Source: Armatimonadota bacterium
Lineage (GTDB): Bacteria; Armatimonadota; Fimbriimonadia; Fimbriimonadales; Fimbriimonadaceae
Length of the DNA: 45,903 nucleotides
NCBI GenBank assembly: GCA_025360125.1
Contig: JANYCU010000048.1
Coordinates: 1 to 45,903 of the forward strand
Reading direction: 5' to 3'
Below the pieces are notes generated by a model that was given only the letters and a program-made list of their open reading frames with translations, did no database searches and was not told the DNA's origin. This document shows positions 11,601 to 18,762 of this stretch, piece after piece. Position 1 is the stretch's first letter, and each line of letters begins with the position of its first letter. The position numbers and the translations under genes are program-made.

Positions 11601-12709
11601 GCGGCATCTTCGTTGGCGGCTTCTCCTGGACGCATTCGCTTGTAAATATCGAGCAGGGCTTCTCGGCTGTTGGAAGTCGAATCAGCTTCGAGGGTTGCTT
11701 CGACGAGCGGCGAGACGTACTTGAGTCGGATGGATGGAATTTCCATGTCTTCCATTCGCTTCGCGGTAGCAGCATCAATCTTCTCGTCGTTCTTGATGAG
11801 CAATTCGTCGCCTATCTTGATATCTTCAAGAACTCGCTTGCCAATCAGATCGTCGGCCATCGGTGTCTTCAATTCAATGATTCGAGTCAAAGCCAACAAG
11901 ATTTCGTCGTTGGTGCTGAGCGGAGTAACGGTGAAAGCTTGAAGATTTCGCTGTTCCTTATCGAGCTTGGCAAGGAGTTCTTCGGTGATGACAATGTTGA
12001 CATCAACCAAAATTTCCCCGGTCGAAGCATCAATAACCTTTTCGACGGTTTTCTTGCCGATTGCATCAGCAAGAGCTCGCTTTCGAGCGCCACGGCCATC
12101 GGTCTTCATCTTGCCGTTTTCGTCGACCATGTAGAACGAGTAAAGCGCCTTGACCAACTGAGTGATCGGCAACTTCTTGGTTTGAGAAATCTGAGTTCGA
12201 ACAATAAAGTTCGCATCGGACTCAACTTCGAGCCAAGGACCTTCGTTTGGAATCACACGGGCAGATACAACGACTTGCATCGACGAATCGACGCCTTCTT
12301 CGAAGTAAAGGCCTGGCGAACGACTGAGTTGCGAAACAATAACTCGCTCTCGACCGTTGATGATGAACGTTCCCTTGTCGGTCATGAGGGGAAGGTCGCC
12401 GAGGTAAACCTCGGATTCGATGACTTCTCGATCCTTTCCACCAAATCGCACGATGCCCTTAATTGGGGCCTCGAACGTGATGTCTCGATCTCGACATTCT
12501 TGAATTGAGTACTTCGGCTCTCCAAGGGAGAAGCTGACGAGCTCAATAAAATTTGTTTGAGTGAAGTCGTAGATCGGGCTGAAAGTGCGGAACAATTCCG
12601 GCAATCCCTCTTCCAAGAACCAGCGATATGAGTTAAGCTGTAATTCTATAAGGTTTGGGACTTCAATGTGGCGGTGAATTCGCTTGGACGCTGCGTGAAT
12701 AATTCTCAT
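8663..12709 (-). CDS. rpoB: DNA-directed RNA polymerase subunit beta
   Basis: Second-largest subunit of core RNA polymerase, 1348 residues, full length. The start ATG 12709 has a GGAG five bases upstream. Recognisable blocks are the rifampicin-region core (residues 496-523), [17 protein letters not shown], the active-site region with [28 protein letters not shown], and the C-terminal [24 protein letters not shown]. Two rifampicin-contact positions differ from the usual bacterial sequence. Residue 515 (E. coli 526) is Asn (codon AAC at 11165-11167) and residue 502 (E. coli 513) is Thr (ACG at 11204-11206). D505 (516) and S520 (531) are kept. The normally invariant segment TRERAG after GPGGL reads QRTSAK. 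The gene is not preceded by rplJL; small membrane-protein genes lie upstream instead. Confidence 0.98.
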   Translation of the reverse strand: MRIIHAASKRIHRHIEVPNLIELQLNSYRWFLEEGLPELFRTFSPIYDFTQTNFIELVSFSLGEPKYSIQECRDRDITFEAPIKGIVRFGGKDREVIESEVYLGDLPLMTDKGTFIINGRERVIVSQLSRSPGLYFEEGVDSSMQVVVSARVIPNEGPWLEVESDANFIVRTQISQTKKLPITQLVKALYSFYMVDENGKMKTDGRGARKRALADAIGKKTVEKVIDASTGEILVDVNIVITEELLAKLDKEQRNLQAFTVTPLSTNDEILLALTRIIELKTPMADDLIGKRVLEDIKIGDELLIKNDEKIDAATAKRMEDMEIPSIRLKYVSPLVEATLEADSTSNSREALLDIYKRMRPGEAANEDAAKQLVYGLFFDVRRYDLGKVGRRFLNQKLGLDIPLNVRNLTAEDLAHMMLAMEPYVRRESERDDIDDLKNKRVRSVGELLQSQLRLGFVRMEKVARERMTSQDQENLLPGIILSVKPISASIKSFFSSNQLSTFMDQTNPLSELTNKRRLSSLGPGGLQRTSAKLEVRDVHRSHYGRICPIETPEGPNIGLISQLTSHARVDEFGFIVTPYRVVTEGHVTEEVVYMTAQEETAILVAPADTKTDENGLFVEERIQVRCAGGVLQGASYPTVGRTQIHFIDVSPSQIVSVATSLIPFLENDDANRALMGANMQRQAVPCLRSDKPLVGTGYERVAAVDSGAAVVAHNAGVVESVTSLEIKVRKDDGELECYNLVHLVQSNKSTCFTQRPVVGLGQRVLKGDPLADGPCVDKGELALGKNVLVAFMPWNGYNYEDAILISERMVKDDVYTSIHIERYETEAVDTKLGPEEITRDIPNVGEDALKDLDENGIIRIGAEVRPEDILVGKVAPKGQVEMTAEERLIIAIFGKKAEETRDVSLRVPHGEKGTVVDVKVFSRYKYLSPSINYIYKESKKRDRLICDRTEEPLMQIPGDELPAGTNMTVQVFVAQKRKLMVGDKMAGRHGNKGVISRVLAAEDMPFLADGTPCDIVLNPLGVPSRMNIGQILETHLGYVGKHLNIEYKCPAFQGATEHEVLEETERLGQHFRRKALEGYLKSELLVDLSFEKDDDLDQMMEKVGAKFREFGINRLERVSRILGTTPVKPVSELIDYDLDNFVPEEIELEIDEKPYKGKEDIYKQMLANLEKNVYKRSGFDPQTCKSMIRDGLTGDAVPNPITVGMIYMLKLEHLVDEKIHARSIGPYSLVTQQPLGGKAQFGGQRFGEMEVWALEAYGAAYTLQELLTIKSDDVMGRVRAYESIVKGESLAEPGIPESFKILVNELRSLGLKVSVEDAQNKELPLKDLDELSGGEDMRLARSVGFFN

Positions 12710-12739
12710 TGAAACTCCGGGAGTAATCCAGGAACGTTT

Positions 12740-12769
12740 AGTCTATCCCTTCGGGCAGACGTTTATCAA
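12740..12769 (-). promoter_or_regulatory. Candidate rpoB promoter
   Basis: On the minus strand TTGATA (12764-12769) and TAGACT (12740-12745) are separated by 18 bases and lie about 30 bases upstream of the rpoB ATG. This would give a short 5' leader carrying the GGAG ribosome-binding site. rpoBC is therefore likely to have its own promoter in addition to any read-through from the upstream genes. Confidence 0.5.
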
Positions 12770-12798
12770 CACTTTGAACTTAAAATGTTTGCTTTTCT

Positions 12799-13131
12799 TT
12801 AAGAATTTTGACTTATTCGCTCTTGTATGGTATGCGTTGCCTTTATTTCGTCTCGCAGGTTGTCCAATGTGATCGCTTGTTGGTGCATTAGTTCTGTCAA
12901 TTGCCGAACTTCATCCTTCAATTGAGACTGATCGTTTAGCATCGGAATGCCGTGGTTATCTTCGTTCAGCGGGCGGCCGTGGATGATTTGAGCCATGTTC
13001 ATTTGATGCTTGGTCAAAATCGCCACGATGGGAATAATCAGGGCAATGATTGGAATGAGAACGCCCAGCATGCTAGGGTCAAAGACAGCTAACGGCATCG
13101 TGAGCGCTTTCAATTCATTTCCGTCAAACAT
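12799..13131 (-). CDS. Small membrane-anchored coiled-coil protein (paralogue 3 of 3)
   Basis: A 110-residue protein with one hydrophobic segment near the N-terminus (MLGVLIPIIALIIPIVAIL, residues 21-39). A polar, Gln/Glu/Leu-rich heptad-like region follows (QLKDEVRQLTELMHQ), consistent with a coiled coil. The segment PIVAILTKHQMNMAQ matches PIVAILTRHQQKMTL in the gene at 13398-13664, so the two are paralogues. The start codon shares one base with the stop of the preceding gene (TAATG, 13129-13133), implying translational coupling. The architecture resembles PspB-like or other single-pass scaffold proteins, but no family assignment is possible by eye. It lies directly upstream of the rpoB promoter. 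Confidence 0.75.
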   Translation of the reverse strand: MFDGNELKALTMPLAVFDPSMLGVLIPIIALIIPIVAILTKHQMNMAQIIHGRPLNEDNHGIPMLNDQSQLKDEVRQLTELMHQQAITLDNLRDEIKATHTIQERISQNS

Positions 13132-13397
13132 TATTCACCTACTCTTATTCTATCTTCCAAAGCAGACACGTGAGCATAATTGTCCTTCATGTTCTCCACA
13201 TTTATTGCCAAGGATGTGATCATTTGTCTTAATTCAGTCACTTCTCGCTTCATCGAGTCTATTTCGGACTTATCCAAGCTCGAACCTCGGTTCGGACCGT
13301 TGAGCTCCGCCATTCTTTGGGTGTGCCAGACAGCAATTCCAATAATTGACAAAATCAAAATGCTGCCCAGCACAATAATGCCGAGGATCAACTCCAT
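13131..13397 (-). CDS. Small membrane-anchored coiled-coil protein (paralogue 2 of 3)
   Basis: This 88-residue protein has an N-terminal membrane helix (about residues 2-24, LILGIIVLGSILILSIIGIAV), a short linker and a heptad-patterned region (MKREVTELRQMITSL). It ends in DRIRVGE, nearly the same C-terminus as the upstream gene product (DRVKVGE). The ATG follows the upstream stop with no gap and the stop overlaps the next ATG by one base, so the three small genes form a translationally coupled cluster. Length and layout are similar to phage-shock PspB, but that is architecture only. Function unknown. Confidence 0.75.
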   Translation of the reverse strand: MELILGIIVLGSILILSIIGIAVWHTQRMAELNGPNRGSSLDKSEIDSMKREVTELRQMITSLAINVENMKDNYAHVSALEDRIRVGE

Positions 13398-13664
13398 TTA
13401 TTCACCCACCTTGACTCGATCTTGGAGCTGAGAATTCGCACGGACTTCATTTTTGAGGTCATCGACGCTCATGGCAATTGACGCAACCATGCTCTTTAGT
13501 TGCTGGACGTCGTTTTGAAGCGCATAAATATCAGCATTTGAATTGTGAGGCTGATGGTCTTGCCGCATCAACAAAGTCATCTTTTGTTGATGGCGAGTAA
13601 GGATTGCGACGATAGGAATCATCATCACAAAAATTGATGCGATCATTGGCGCAATATCTTTCAT
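13398..13664 (-). CDS. Small membrane-anchored coiled-coil protein (paralogue 1 of 3)
   Basis: This 88-residue protein is first in the three-gene set. Residues about 5-22 (APMIASIFVMMIPIVAIL) form a single membrane helix. The rest is hydrophilic with a predicted coiled coil (LQNDVQQLKSMVASIAMSVDDL) and the C-terminus DRVKVGE. Similarity to both downstream proteins indicates tandem duplication. A 7-bp inverted repeat (GGTCTAA/TTAGACC) lies between hisB and this gene, without a T-run, so read-through from hisB is possible. If so, the set would come under the same c-di-AMP riboswitch as hisB. Confidence 0.75.
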   Translation of the reverse strand: MKDIAPMIASIFVMMIPIVAILTRHQQKMTLLMRQDHQPHNSNADIYALQNDVQQLKSMVASIAMSVDDLKNEVRANSQLQDRVKVGE

Positions 13665-13706
13665 CTTGGTCTAAGTACTTATTTTAGACCCTTTCGGTTT
13701 CAACGA

Positions 13707-14312
13707 CTAGTCAATTCGTCCTTTTGTCGAGGTTCCGTTTCGTCGTTCTGCCTTGCGAGTGGCTAGTTCAAGTGTCCGGCCCAGTCCTTTAAAAAGGGCT
13801 TCGATGACATGGTGATCATTGGTTCCGGCCTTCTTTTCAACATGAATTGTGAATCCAGCGTTGGCGCTAAATGCGCGGAGAAATTCTTTGACATTTTCGG
13901 TAGAAAGTCCACCAACGGTGTCGCGTGTGAACGGTACATCAAAGAAAAGCCCAGATCGGCCGCTGATATCCAAAGCAACCATGACGAGGGCTTCATCCAT
14001 GACCATATGACATGATCCGTAGCGTTCAATTGGGCCCGATGCTTCTAATGCATCTCGAAATGCTCGTCCGAGGACAATTCCGACATCTTCGACGGTATGG
14101 TGGTCATCAATATGAAGATCACCTTCAGCTTCAATTCCAACGTCAAATTGACCATGAAATGCCATTAGGTGGAGCATGTGGTCAAAAAATCCAATGCCAG
14201 TTGAAATATCTTGTTTGGTTCCACCATCGATATCGAGAACAACGTGAATTCGCGTTTCTTTGGTTTCACGGTCTACTTCGGCAAATCGAACTCCGGGTGC
14301 GGACTTACTCAT
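13707..14312 (-). CDS. hisB: Imidazoleglycerol-phosphate dehydratase
   Basis: Catalyses the dehydration of imidazole glycerol phosphate to imidazole acetol phosphate in histidine synthesis (cytosolic, Mn2+-dependent, 24-mer). The 201-residue protein is the monofunctional form without a phosphatase domain. Diagnostic motifs are GFFDHMLHLMAFHG (residues 41-54), DDHHTVED (69-76), MDEALVMVALD (105-115) and NDHHVIEALFKGLG (165-178), giving the two His-rich Mn sites. ATG 14312 is preceded by AGGGATTAAAAA. No other his gene is nearby. Upstream on the same strand are a ydaO-type c-di-AMP aptamer and a terminator whose T-run ends about 20 bases before the ATG, so expression is likely set by premature termination. 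Confidence 0.97.
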   Translation of the reverse strand: MSKSAPGVRFAEVDRETKETRIHVVLDIDGGTKQDISTGIGFFDHMLHLMAFHGQFDVGIEAEGDLHIDDHHTVEDVGIVLGRAFRDALEASGPIERYGSCHMVMDEALVMVALDISGRSGLFFDVPFTRDTVGGLSTENVKEFLRAFSANAGFTIHVEKKAGTNDHHVIEALFKGLGRTLELATRKAERRNGTSTKGRID

Positions 14313-14335
14313 TTTTTAATCCCTTGGCTATGTCT

Positions 14336-14374
14336 AAAAAGAAGATGGGGTCACGACAATAAAGCCACGACCCC
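14336..14374 (-). terminator. Riboswitch-linked terminator upstream of hisB
   Basis: On the minus strand GGGGTCGTGGC (14364-14374) pairs with GTCGTGACCCC (14347-14357), allowing G-T pairs, and is followed by ATCTTCTTTTT (14336-14346). It sits between the c-di-AMP aptamer and the hisB start, the usual place for the expression platform of this riboswitch class. A second long-range pairing upstream (GAACCTTGA with TCAAGGGTTC, about 14388-14450) may belong to the same switch. Confidence 0.75.
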
Positions 14375-14504
14375 ACAGGAGGTGCAAGAACCCTTGAGAG
14401 CCCCACAGGCTTCAATGCCCGTGAAAGATTGACCCTTTCAAGGTTCGAGCCGCAAAGGCGAAGCTTCTGCGTCGGAGCCATTTCGACTCGTCACATATTT
14501 CCTC

Positions 14505-14630
14505 TCTCTCACGCCTACGGGGTTAGCTGACGGGTTCGGGCCAAGAGCTTCCCTAGAACCGTTTCCGGTTCATTCACCCCAATAGTTTGGGTCCCCCGAT
14601 GACTCACAATAAATGCTCGTCACTCGGCGT
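14505..14630 (-). promoter_or_regulatory. c-di-AMP riboswitch (ydaO-yuaA type)
   Basis: The minus strand carries the hallmark conserved blocks of this aptamer in order: CGGGGGACCCA, TGGGGTGAAT, a small GAACCGGAAACGGTTC hairpin, AGCTCTTGGCCCGAACCCG, TCAGCTAACC, and CGTAGGCGT followed by GAGAGAGAGGAAA. The outer helix ACGCC (14626-14630)/GGCGT (14511-14515) closes the element. An inner stem CCGA(G)TGAC/GTCATCGG precedes the GGGGGACCC block. Known members sense cyclic di-AMP and usually switch OFF genes for cell-wall remodelling, K+ and osmolyte transport. Here the first downstream gene is hisB. A candidate extended -10, TGTTATGAT (14652-14660, minus strand), lies just upstream. Confidence 0.93.
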
Positions 14631-14702
14631 TTGGCTTTGCAACCATTAAATATCATAACACAGGTTTTCTGTTCTCGGTTCCTAAAGTGACAATTTTCCC
14701 GG

Positions 14703-14708
14703 TAAAAT
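14703..14708 (+). promoter_or_regulatory. Candidate -10 box for a leaderless sucD transcript
   Basis: TAAAAT lies 10 bases before the sucD ATG (14719) and there is no Shine-Dalgarno sequence between them. The start of transcription would fall at or next to the ATG. No good -35 is visible at the right distance. Confidence 0.4.
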
Positions 14709-14718
14709 TTGATGCTAG

Positions 14719-15591
14719 ATGTCAGTCCTCGTCGATAAAAGTACCAAGGTCATCGTTTGTGGCATGACCGGCCGAGAAGGAGCCTTCCACACAGAACAGA
14801 TGATCCAATATGGGACCAACGTCGTCGGAGGCGTAACTCCTGGCAAAGGTGGTCAGGAATTCCTCGGGAAACCAGTTTTTAATACCGTTCATGACGCCGT
14901 TGCTGCAACTGGTGCCGATGCAGCATTAATCTTTGTTCCACCCCCGTTCGCTGCCGACTCAGTCTTAGAATGTGAAGATGCATGCGTACCGTTCGTCACT
15001 TTGATCACCGAAGGGATTCCGATCTCTGACATGACAAAAGTAGTCAATCGCCTTCGTGCGAATGGGACGACCCGATTGCTGGGTGGAAACTGCGCTGGAA
15101 TCATCACCCCGGGCGAGTGCAAGATGGGAATCATGCCCGGCCACATTTTCTCAGCCGGAAATATAGGCGTTGTCTCTCGATCAGGAACCCTTACTTACGA
15201 AATCGTTTGGGAACTGACGCGCAATGGACTTGGCCAGACGACCTGTGTCGGAATTGGCGGCGATCCGTTGCCAGGAACCAGATTTATTGAGGTCATGGAG
15301 ATGTTCCAGAATGATCCAAAGACCACTGCAGTCGTACTCATCGGCGAAATTGGCGGATCTGACGAAGAAACGGCGGCCGAATATGTTGGCAAACATATGA
15401 CCAAACCAGTCGTTGGGTTCATTTCTGGTCGAACAGCTCCTCCAGGCAAGCGAATGGGCCATGCGGGCGCGATTGTCAGCGGAAATATGGGAACGGCTCA
15501 ATCGAAGGTAGATGCGCTTGAAAAAGCGGGTGCTTTGGTTGCTGAGCGGACGTCGGATGTTCCGGCATTACTGAAACAGCTGCTTAAGTAA
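14719..15591 (+). CDS. sucD: Succinate--CoA ligase (ADP/GDP-forming) subunit alpha
   Basis: Alpha subunit of succinyl-CoA synthetase, the TCA enzyme that makes ATP or GTP from succinyl-CoA. The 290-residue length is typical. Visible features are the N-terminal CoA-binding Rossmann fold ([15 protein letters not shown], residues 11-25, and GVTPGKGG), [17 protein letters not shown] (124-140) and the phosphohistidine loop [13 protein letters not shown] with H248. The beta subunit gene (sucC), usually adjacent, is not in this window. The gene diverges from the c-di-AMP riboswitch/hisB unit and ends at a strong bidirectional terminator, so it appears monocistronic. No Shine-Dalgarno is visible. Confidence 0.96.
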   Translation: MSVLVDKSTKVIVCGMTGREGAFHTEQMIQYGTNVVGGVTPGKGGQEFLGKPVFNTVHDAVAATGADAALIFVPPPFAADSVLECEDACVPFVTLITEGIPISDMTKVVNRLRANGTTRLLGGNCAGIITPGECKMGIMPGHIFSAGNIGVVSRSGTLTYEIVWELTRNGLGQTTCVGIGGDPLPGTRFIEVMEMFQNDPKTTAVVLIGEIGGSDEETAAEYVGKHMTKPVVGFISGRTAPPGKRMGHAGAIVSGNMGTAQSKVDALEKAGALVAERTSDVPALLKQLLK

Positions 15592-15603
15592 GAAAGTTAA
15601 ATC

Positions 15604-15640
15604 AAAAAAAGGCCTCGGATAGTCTCCGAGGCCTTTTTTT
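15604..15640. terminator. Bidirectional terminator between sucD and the cytochrome c gene
   Basis: A 9-bp perfect GC-rich stem, GGCCTCGGA (15611-15619)/TCCGAGGCC (15625-15633), is flanked by seven A on the left and seven T on the right. It can therefore stop both sucD and the convergent cytochrome gene. Confidence 0.92.
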
Positions 15641-15650
15641 ATTGATGAGG

Positions 15651-16070
15651 TTAGTTTCCGCCCGTTCCGCCGCCTGTTGTTGGAGGCGCTGGTGGGACTG
15701 GTGGTCGCGCGGGTCGCGGGAATGTAGCTTCGACCCAAGTCACAAATTTTGTTCGATCCTTATCAGACAATGTTGCATGATCCCGAGGGGGCATTTGCTT
15801 GTTTTTGACTTCTCGGCCAGAACGTGACCAGAGTCTTGCATTCTTCTTAGCGTCTTCCAGCGTCATTTTGTCAGGAAACATAACGTTATGCTTGGCGTTG
15901 TCTTTGTTGTGGCAGCCCAAACAACTTGCTTTCACGATTGGCACAATTTCTTTTTCAAAATCGATCTTTACCTTTGGTGGTTCGGTTGATTGTGCCGACG
16001 TCAAGATTGGTAATACTCCGATGGTAGCAGCGATAACCAGGGATACCAGGGGAACGAATGTCTTCCTCAT
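15651..16070 (-). CDS. Periplasmic c-type cytochrome (planctomycete-type)
   Basis: This 139-residue protein has a signal peptide (residues 1-26, ending TSAQ) and one haem c motif CLGCH at residues 50-54 in the context IVKASCLGCHNKDNAKHNV. That context resembles the planctomycete cytochrome C domain family, in which a short CxxCH domain is exported. M93 in KQMPP is the likely distal haem ligand. The C-terminal 25 residues are a Pro/Gly-rich tail. It probably carries electrons outside the membrane; the partner is unknown. It is a single gene divergent from the VOC protein gene. Confidence 0.85.
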   Translation of the reverse strand: MRKTFVPLVSLVIAATIGVLPILTSAQSTEPPKVKIDFEKEIVPIVKASCLGCHNKDNAKHNVMFPDKMTLEDAKKNARLWSRSGREVKNKQMPPRDHATLSDKDRTKFVTWVEATFPRPARPPVPPAPPTTGGGTGGN

Positions 16071-16162
16071 GAAAATAGTTGACGTTTTACGCGCATCATT
16101 GGTTCAGTTAAAATGGTGTCGAAACTGAATAATTTTGGTGATTGGTTGACGTATTTAACGAT

Positions 16163-16654
16163 ATGTCAACCTACACGGCCCCGACATCAACGTCAATTGG
16201 TCACGTTCACTTGAAAGTCTCTGACCTAGAGCGATCAATCGAATTCTATCGGAAAGCACTGGGATTTGAGCTGACTCAACGATACGGTGGGTCAGCGGCG
16301 TTTTTGTCGGCAGGAGGGTATCACCACCATTTGGGCCTGAATACTTGGCATAGCGCGGGCTCGCAACCCGGTCCAGAACGGGCCCCGGGACTCTATCACT
16401 TCGCCGTCCTTTACTCAATGAGGAAGGAACTCGCTGGCGCGTATCAGAACCTCCTTGACCAAGGTCTGTCGATTGACGGAGCGTCGGATCACGGCGTGAG
16501 TGAGGCGATCTATTTTAGGGATCCCGATCAAAACGGAATAGAGATTTATTGGGACCGGCCAAAAGACGAATGGCCCACTGATTCCGATGGCAACATTGCC
16601 ATGGTCAGTGAGCCACTTGACTTGAAGGATCTTTTGAGTACTTTGTCGTCCTAG
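16163..16654 (+). CDS. VOC family protein (glyoxalase/extradiol-dioxygenase fold)
   Basis: The product has two beta-alpha-beta-beta-beta modules of the vicinal oxygen chelate superfamily: IGHVHLKVSDLERSIEFYRKALGF at the N-terminus and LYHFAVLYSMRKELAGAYQNL plus EAIYFRDPDQNGIEIYWDRP at the C-terminus. Metal ligand candidates are the His in GHVHLKV, the His in LYHFAV and the Glu in GIEIYWD. The layout resembles CatE/YfiE-type proteins; the substrate cannot be deduced. ATG 16163 begins MSTYTAPT. A TTG at 16142 in the same frame is a weaker alternative. The stop overlaps that of the convergent gene within the palindrome CTAG (16651-16654). Confidence 0.85.
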   Translation: MSTYTAPTSTSIGHVHLKVSDLERSIEFYRKALGFELTQRYGGSAAFLSAGGYHHHLGLNTWHSAGSQPGPERAPGLYHFAVLYSMRKELAGAYQNLLDQGLSIDGASDHGVSEAIYFRDPDQNGIEIYWDRPKDEWPTDSDGNIAMVSEPLDLKDLLSTLSS

Positions 16655-17067
16655 TTCGAAGGCGCGTTAGTTTCCGGTGCGTTGTTGGTCGCAGCAGGAG
16701 CATTGTTTGATGAAGTTGCTGGCGCACTAGGGGTTGCAGCGTTGTTTGCCGTCGCCGAATCGACCGCAGGCTTATTTGCACCGTCAGCTGGCGTGGTAGC
16801 CGGCTTCGTTGACTTGGTCTTTGTTATCGCAGATTCTGGAACGTCAACGGGTTTGACTCCGTGAACCAATCCTAAGTAGCCAGCAGCGAGGAAGAAGACA
16901 CATCCAGCCAACCCACCTAAATAGACCAATCCATTGCCACTTTTATCGGTGGTTGGGGTGGACCGGGGCGCAACACTGCTGATTGGCGTCACTTTTTGAA
17001 CTGTGGTTGCCTCGGCTACCTCGTTGACATCGCCGACCGTGATTCGAACTGGCTTTTCGTTTGACAT
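16651..17067 (-). CDS. Hypothetical single-pass membrane protein with low-complexity tail
   Basis: This 138-residue protein has a polar N-terminal half, one membrane helix (about residues 47-68, VYLGGLAGCVFFLAAGYLG) and a C-terminal tail made almost only of Ala, Asn, Pro, Thr and Ser. Such tails are typically extracytoplasmic and unstructured. ATG 17067 is preceded by TATATT seven bases upstream and a TTGAGA box, so a leaderless transcript is plausible. Its stop codon lies within the same CTAG as the stop of the convergent VOC gene. No family recognised. Confidence 0.65.
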   Translation of the reverse strand: MSNEKPVRITVGDVNEVAEATTVQKVTPISSVAPRSTPTTDKSGNGLVYLGGLAGCVFFLAAGYLGLVHGVKPVDVPESAITKTKSTKPATTPADGANKPAVDSATANNAATPSAPATSSNNAPAATNNAPETNAPSN

Positions 17068-17074
17068 TGGTTCA

Positions 17075-17104
17075 AATATAGCAGAAACCGTGCCGTTATC
17101 TCAA
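17075..17104 (-). promoter_or_regulatory. Candidate promoter for the 16651-17067 gene (leaderless)
   Basis: Minus strand TTGAGA (17099-17104), an 18-base spacer and TATATT (17075-17080), followed after seven bases by the ATG. Transcription would begin at or beside the start codon. Confidence 0.5.
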
Positions 17105-17108
17105 AGCC

Positions 17109-17588
17109 TTAAGCAAAATACACATCGTCTATTGTTCGAATCATGAGGACCAAACAAGCCAGATCGAGCAGAAACACTAACATGAAAATGGATCCAACCA
17201 AACCCAAATGTAACATATATGGAGCAAGAATCATGACCATGAAGGCGAAGATCGCCGCCCGAACCATGCACAAAGTTTTTGTAACTGATCGAACCCACTC
17301 ATTATTCAAGATCAGCAGAATGCCCTGAACCATTGTGATGGTTCCGGCGATGAAGAGCCCCAGCATTGGGGATTTCAGGACTACTGTGCCGATAATTGCG
17401 AATGCAAAATACAAGATTCCGAGAACGAGGAAGGCCGGGCTAATCAGGCGGTAAATCTTCATGGCCCTGGAAAAAGCTATGGTGTTCGCTACGGGTCTTT
17501 CAACACGGACTACTGCGCCACAAAAGACACAATGACCCGTTTGCGTGAACGCTTTTTCCCCACATTTCGGGCAAGACTCGGTGGCCAT
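17109..17588 (-). CDS. Zinc-ribbon membrane protein
   Basis: A short N-terminal zinc ribbon (CPKCG ... CVFCG) is followed by about four membrane helices, among them FLVLGILYFAFAIIGTVVL and IFMLVFLLDLACLVLMI. I start at ATG 17588, two bases after the TGA of the upstream gene. A start at 17606 would overlap that gene by 17 bases. The upstream product has the same layout, so this is a duplicated pair, probably co-transcribed. Function unknown; the ribbon may bind zinc on the cytoplasmic face. Confidence 0.75.
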   Translation of the reverse strand: MATESCPKCGEKAFTQTGHCVFCGAVVRVERPVANTIAFSRAMKIYRLISPAFLVLGILYFAFAIIGTVVLKSPMLGLFIAGTITMVQGILLILNNEWVRSVTKTLCMVRAAIFAFMVMILAPYMLHLGLVGSIFMLVFLLDLACLVLMIRTIDDVYFA

Positions 17589-17589
17589 G

Positions 17590-18120
17590 TCAGTCGGTCT
17601 CGCCAATCAAATAGATCATCATCACGGCAGCACAAAGGTCAAGGACGCTGAAAATAAGGAACAGAATGCCCAACCCAGTGGAGATCATCATCATGGTTAA
17701 TGAACCCAAAATCCCGCGAAGCGCACCTAATATCTTGGCAAAGGACAAGTAGTTTACAATTGCACGGACAACCTCAATCTTCGCTAACAAGCCAAGTCCA
17801 ACTACCAATCCAATTCCATGTATCGCAATCATGGCGATGGTAAACGGGTCAGACAAGTCCTTCTTCTTGTCAATCATGATGAGGAAGATTCCGACAATAC
17901 CGGAAAGAGCAAAGTAGGCAGAAAGAGAATAATAAGCTGGATAGACCCAATTTGGCTTGCCGCCGCTATGGACTGGTTCATAAGAATCAGAATCGATAAA
18001 CATCGATTTTTTCTGAGTTGGAGCCATTCCCCTAAGATCGGAACCACAGAACTGGCAGGTGGCCATTCCCGATAGGACCTGCTTCTGGCAGGTCGGGCAA
18101 ATCATGATTTGAACACTCAC
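17590..18120 (-). CDS. Zinc-ribbon membrane protein (paralogue of the next gene)
   Basis: A zinc ribbon (CPTCQKQ ... CQFCGSDL, residues 8-27) is followed by a linker and about four membrane helices. The start is GTG 18120: a TATGAT box lies six bases upstream, fitting a leaderless transcript. ATG 18105 inside the frame would remove only five residues. It is the first gene of a two-gene unit with 17109-17588. No function can be assigned. Confidence 0.75.
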   Translation of the reverse strand: MSVQIMICPTCQKQVLSGMATCQFCGSDLRGMAPTQKKSMFIDSDSYEPVHSGGKPNWVYPAYYSLSAYFALSGIVGIFLIMIDKKKDLSDPFTIAMIAIHGIGLVVGLGLLAKIEVVRAIVNYLSFAKILGALRGILGSLTMMMISTGLGILFLIFSVLDLCAAVMMIYLIGETD

Positions 18121-18126
18121 TCGACA

Positions 18127-18132
18127 ATCATA
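18127..18132 (-). promoter_or_regulatory. Candidate -10 box for a leaderless transcript
   Basis: TATGAT on the minus strand, six bases before GTG 18120. No clear -35 and no Shine-Dalgarno. Confidence 0.35.
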
Positions 18133-18157
18133 TCAAACGAGGTCGTATTTAGGATAC

Positions 18158-18191
18158 AAAAAAAGAGCCTCAATAATAATATTGAAGCTCT
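18158..18191 (-). terminator. Rho-independent terminator of rpsJ
   Basis: On the minus strand AGAGCTTCAAT and ATTGAGGCTCT pair (one G-T pair, 6-base loop), followed by a run of seven T. It lies downstream of rpsJ, with a heptamer repeat array between stop and hairpin. rpsJ is therefore not followed by rplC and the rest of the S10 operon. Confidence 0.88.
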
Positions 18192-18204
18192 GGCTTGAAC
18201 TCTT

Positions 18205-18249
18205 GCTGAAAGCTGAAAGCTGAAAGCTGAAAGCTGAAAGCTGAAAGCT
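18205..18249. repeat. Tandem heptamer array (GCTGAAA)x6
   Basis: Six perfect copies of GCTGAAA plus GCT, continuing as GCTCCAA. The array sits exactly between the rpsJ stop and its terminator; in the transcript it reads as repeats of UUUCAGC. Related GCTNNNN heptamers occur at the same place after fusA (24548) and groL (42522). Confidence 0.95.
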
Positions 18250-18257
18250 CCAACGGA

Positions 18258-18566
18258 CTACATCTTAATTTCGATGTCTACGCCACTTGGAAGATCAAGT
18301 CGCATGAGAGCATCGATGGTTTTGTTAGTAGGTTCGTGGATGTCGATGAGACGGTTGTGCGTTCTCAGTTCGAAGTGCTCCATCGACTCCTTATCAATGT
18401 GTGGACCACGGATGACGCAGAAGCGTCGAAGGTGGGTTGGGAGTGGTACTGGACCCTTAACTCGGGCGCCAGTTCTCTTTGCAGTGTCAACAATTTTCTC
18501 AGCACTTTGATCGATCGACCGGTGGTCGTATGAGCGCAAGCGTATTCGTACGCGGATATTTGCCAT
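18258..18566 (-). CDS. rpsJ: 30S ribosomal protein S10
   Basis: S10 (102 residues) belongs to the 30S head and is also the NusE transcription factor. The sequence is typical: [30 protein letters not shown] at the N-terminus, [19 protein letters not shown] and the C-terminal [11 protein letters not shown] 18566 has AGGA upstream (AGGAATATCAC). In most bacteria rpsJ follows tuf and heads the S10-spc cluster. Here it is alone: a terminator follows it, and tuf lies about 4.5 kb upstream beyond unrelated genes. The S10 operon proper must be elsewhere. Confidence 0.97.
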   Translation of the reverse strand: MANIRVRIRLRSYDHRSIDQSAEKIVDTAKRTGARVKGPVPLPTHLRRFCVIRGPHIDKESMEHFELRTHNRLIDIHEPTNKTIDALMRLDLPSGVDIEIKM

Positions 18567-18762
18567 GTGATATTCCTATTCGTGTACCGTGAAAACATGC
18601 GTGGCGGCTAACCAGCACCAACCTCTCGGTAACGGGATTGAGTATACCCAACGAGCGCGGGAAGCGAAAGAAGAGTCGGAAGCGAGGGAACCTGCTCTGA
18701 AGGAAGCCCTCTCCCGCTTCCTGGGAATCTCGTTCCTCTGCTTCTTCCGCTTCTTCCGCTAT

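Noticed and set aside
14313-14486. A 58-codon minus-strand frame (starting MAPTQKLRLC) ending at the hisB start
   Set aside because: It runs through the riboswitch expression platform and terminator and has no protein-like pattern or ribosome-binding site.
18589-18762. Small frame and purine-rich repeats between rpsJ and ahcY
   Set aside because: Low-complexity GAAGCG/CGCTTC stretches, likely untranslated; no terminator or gene pattern clear enough to call.
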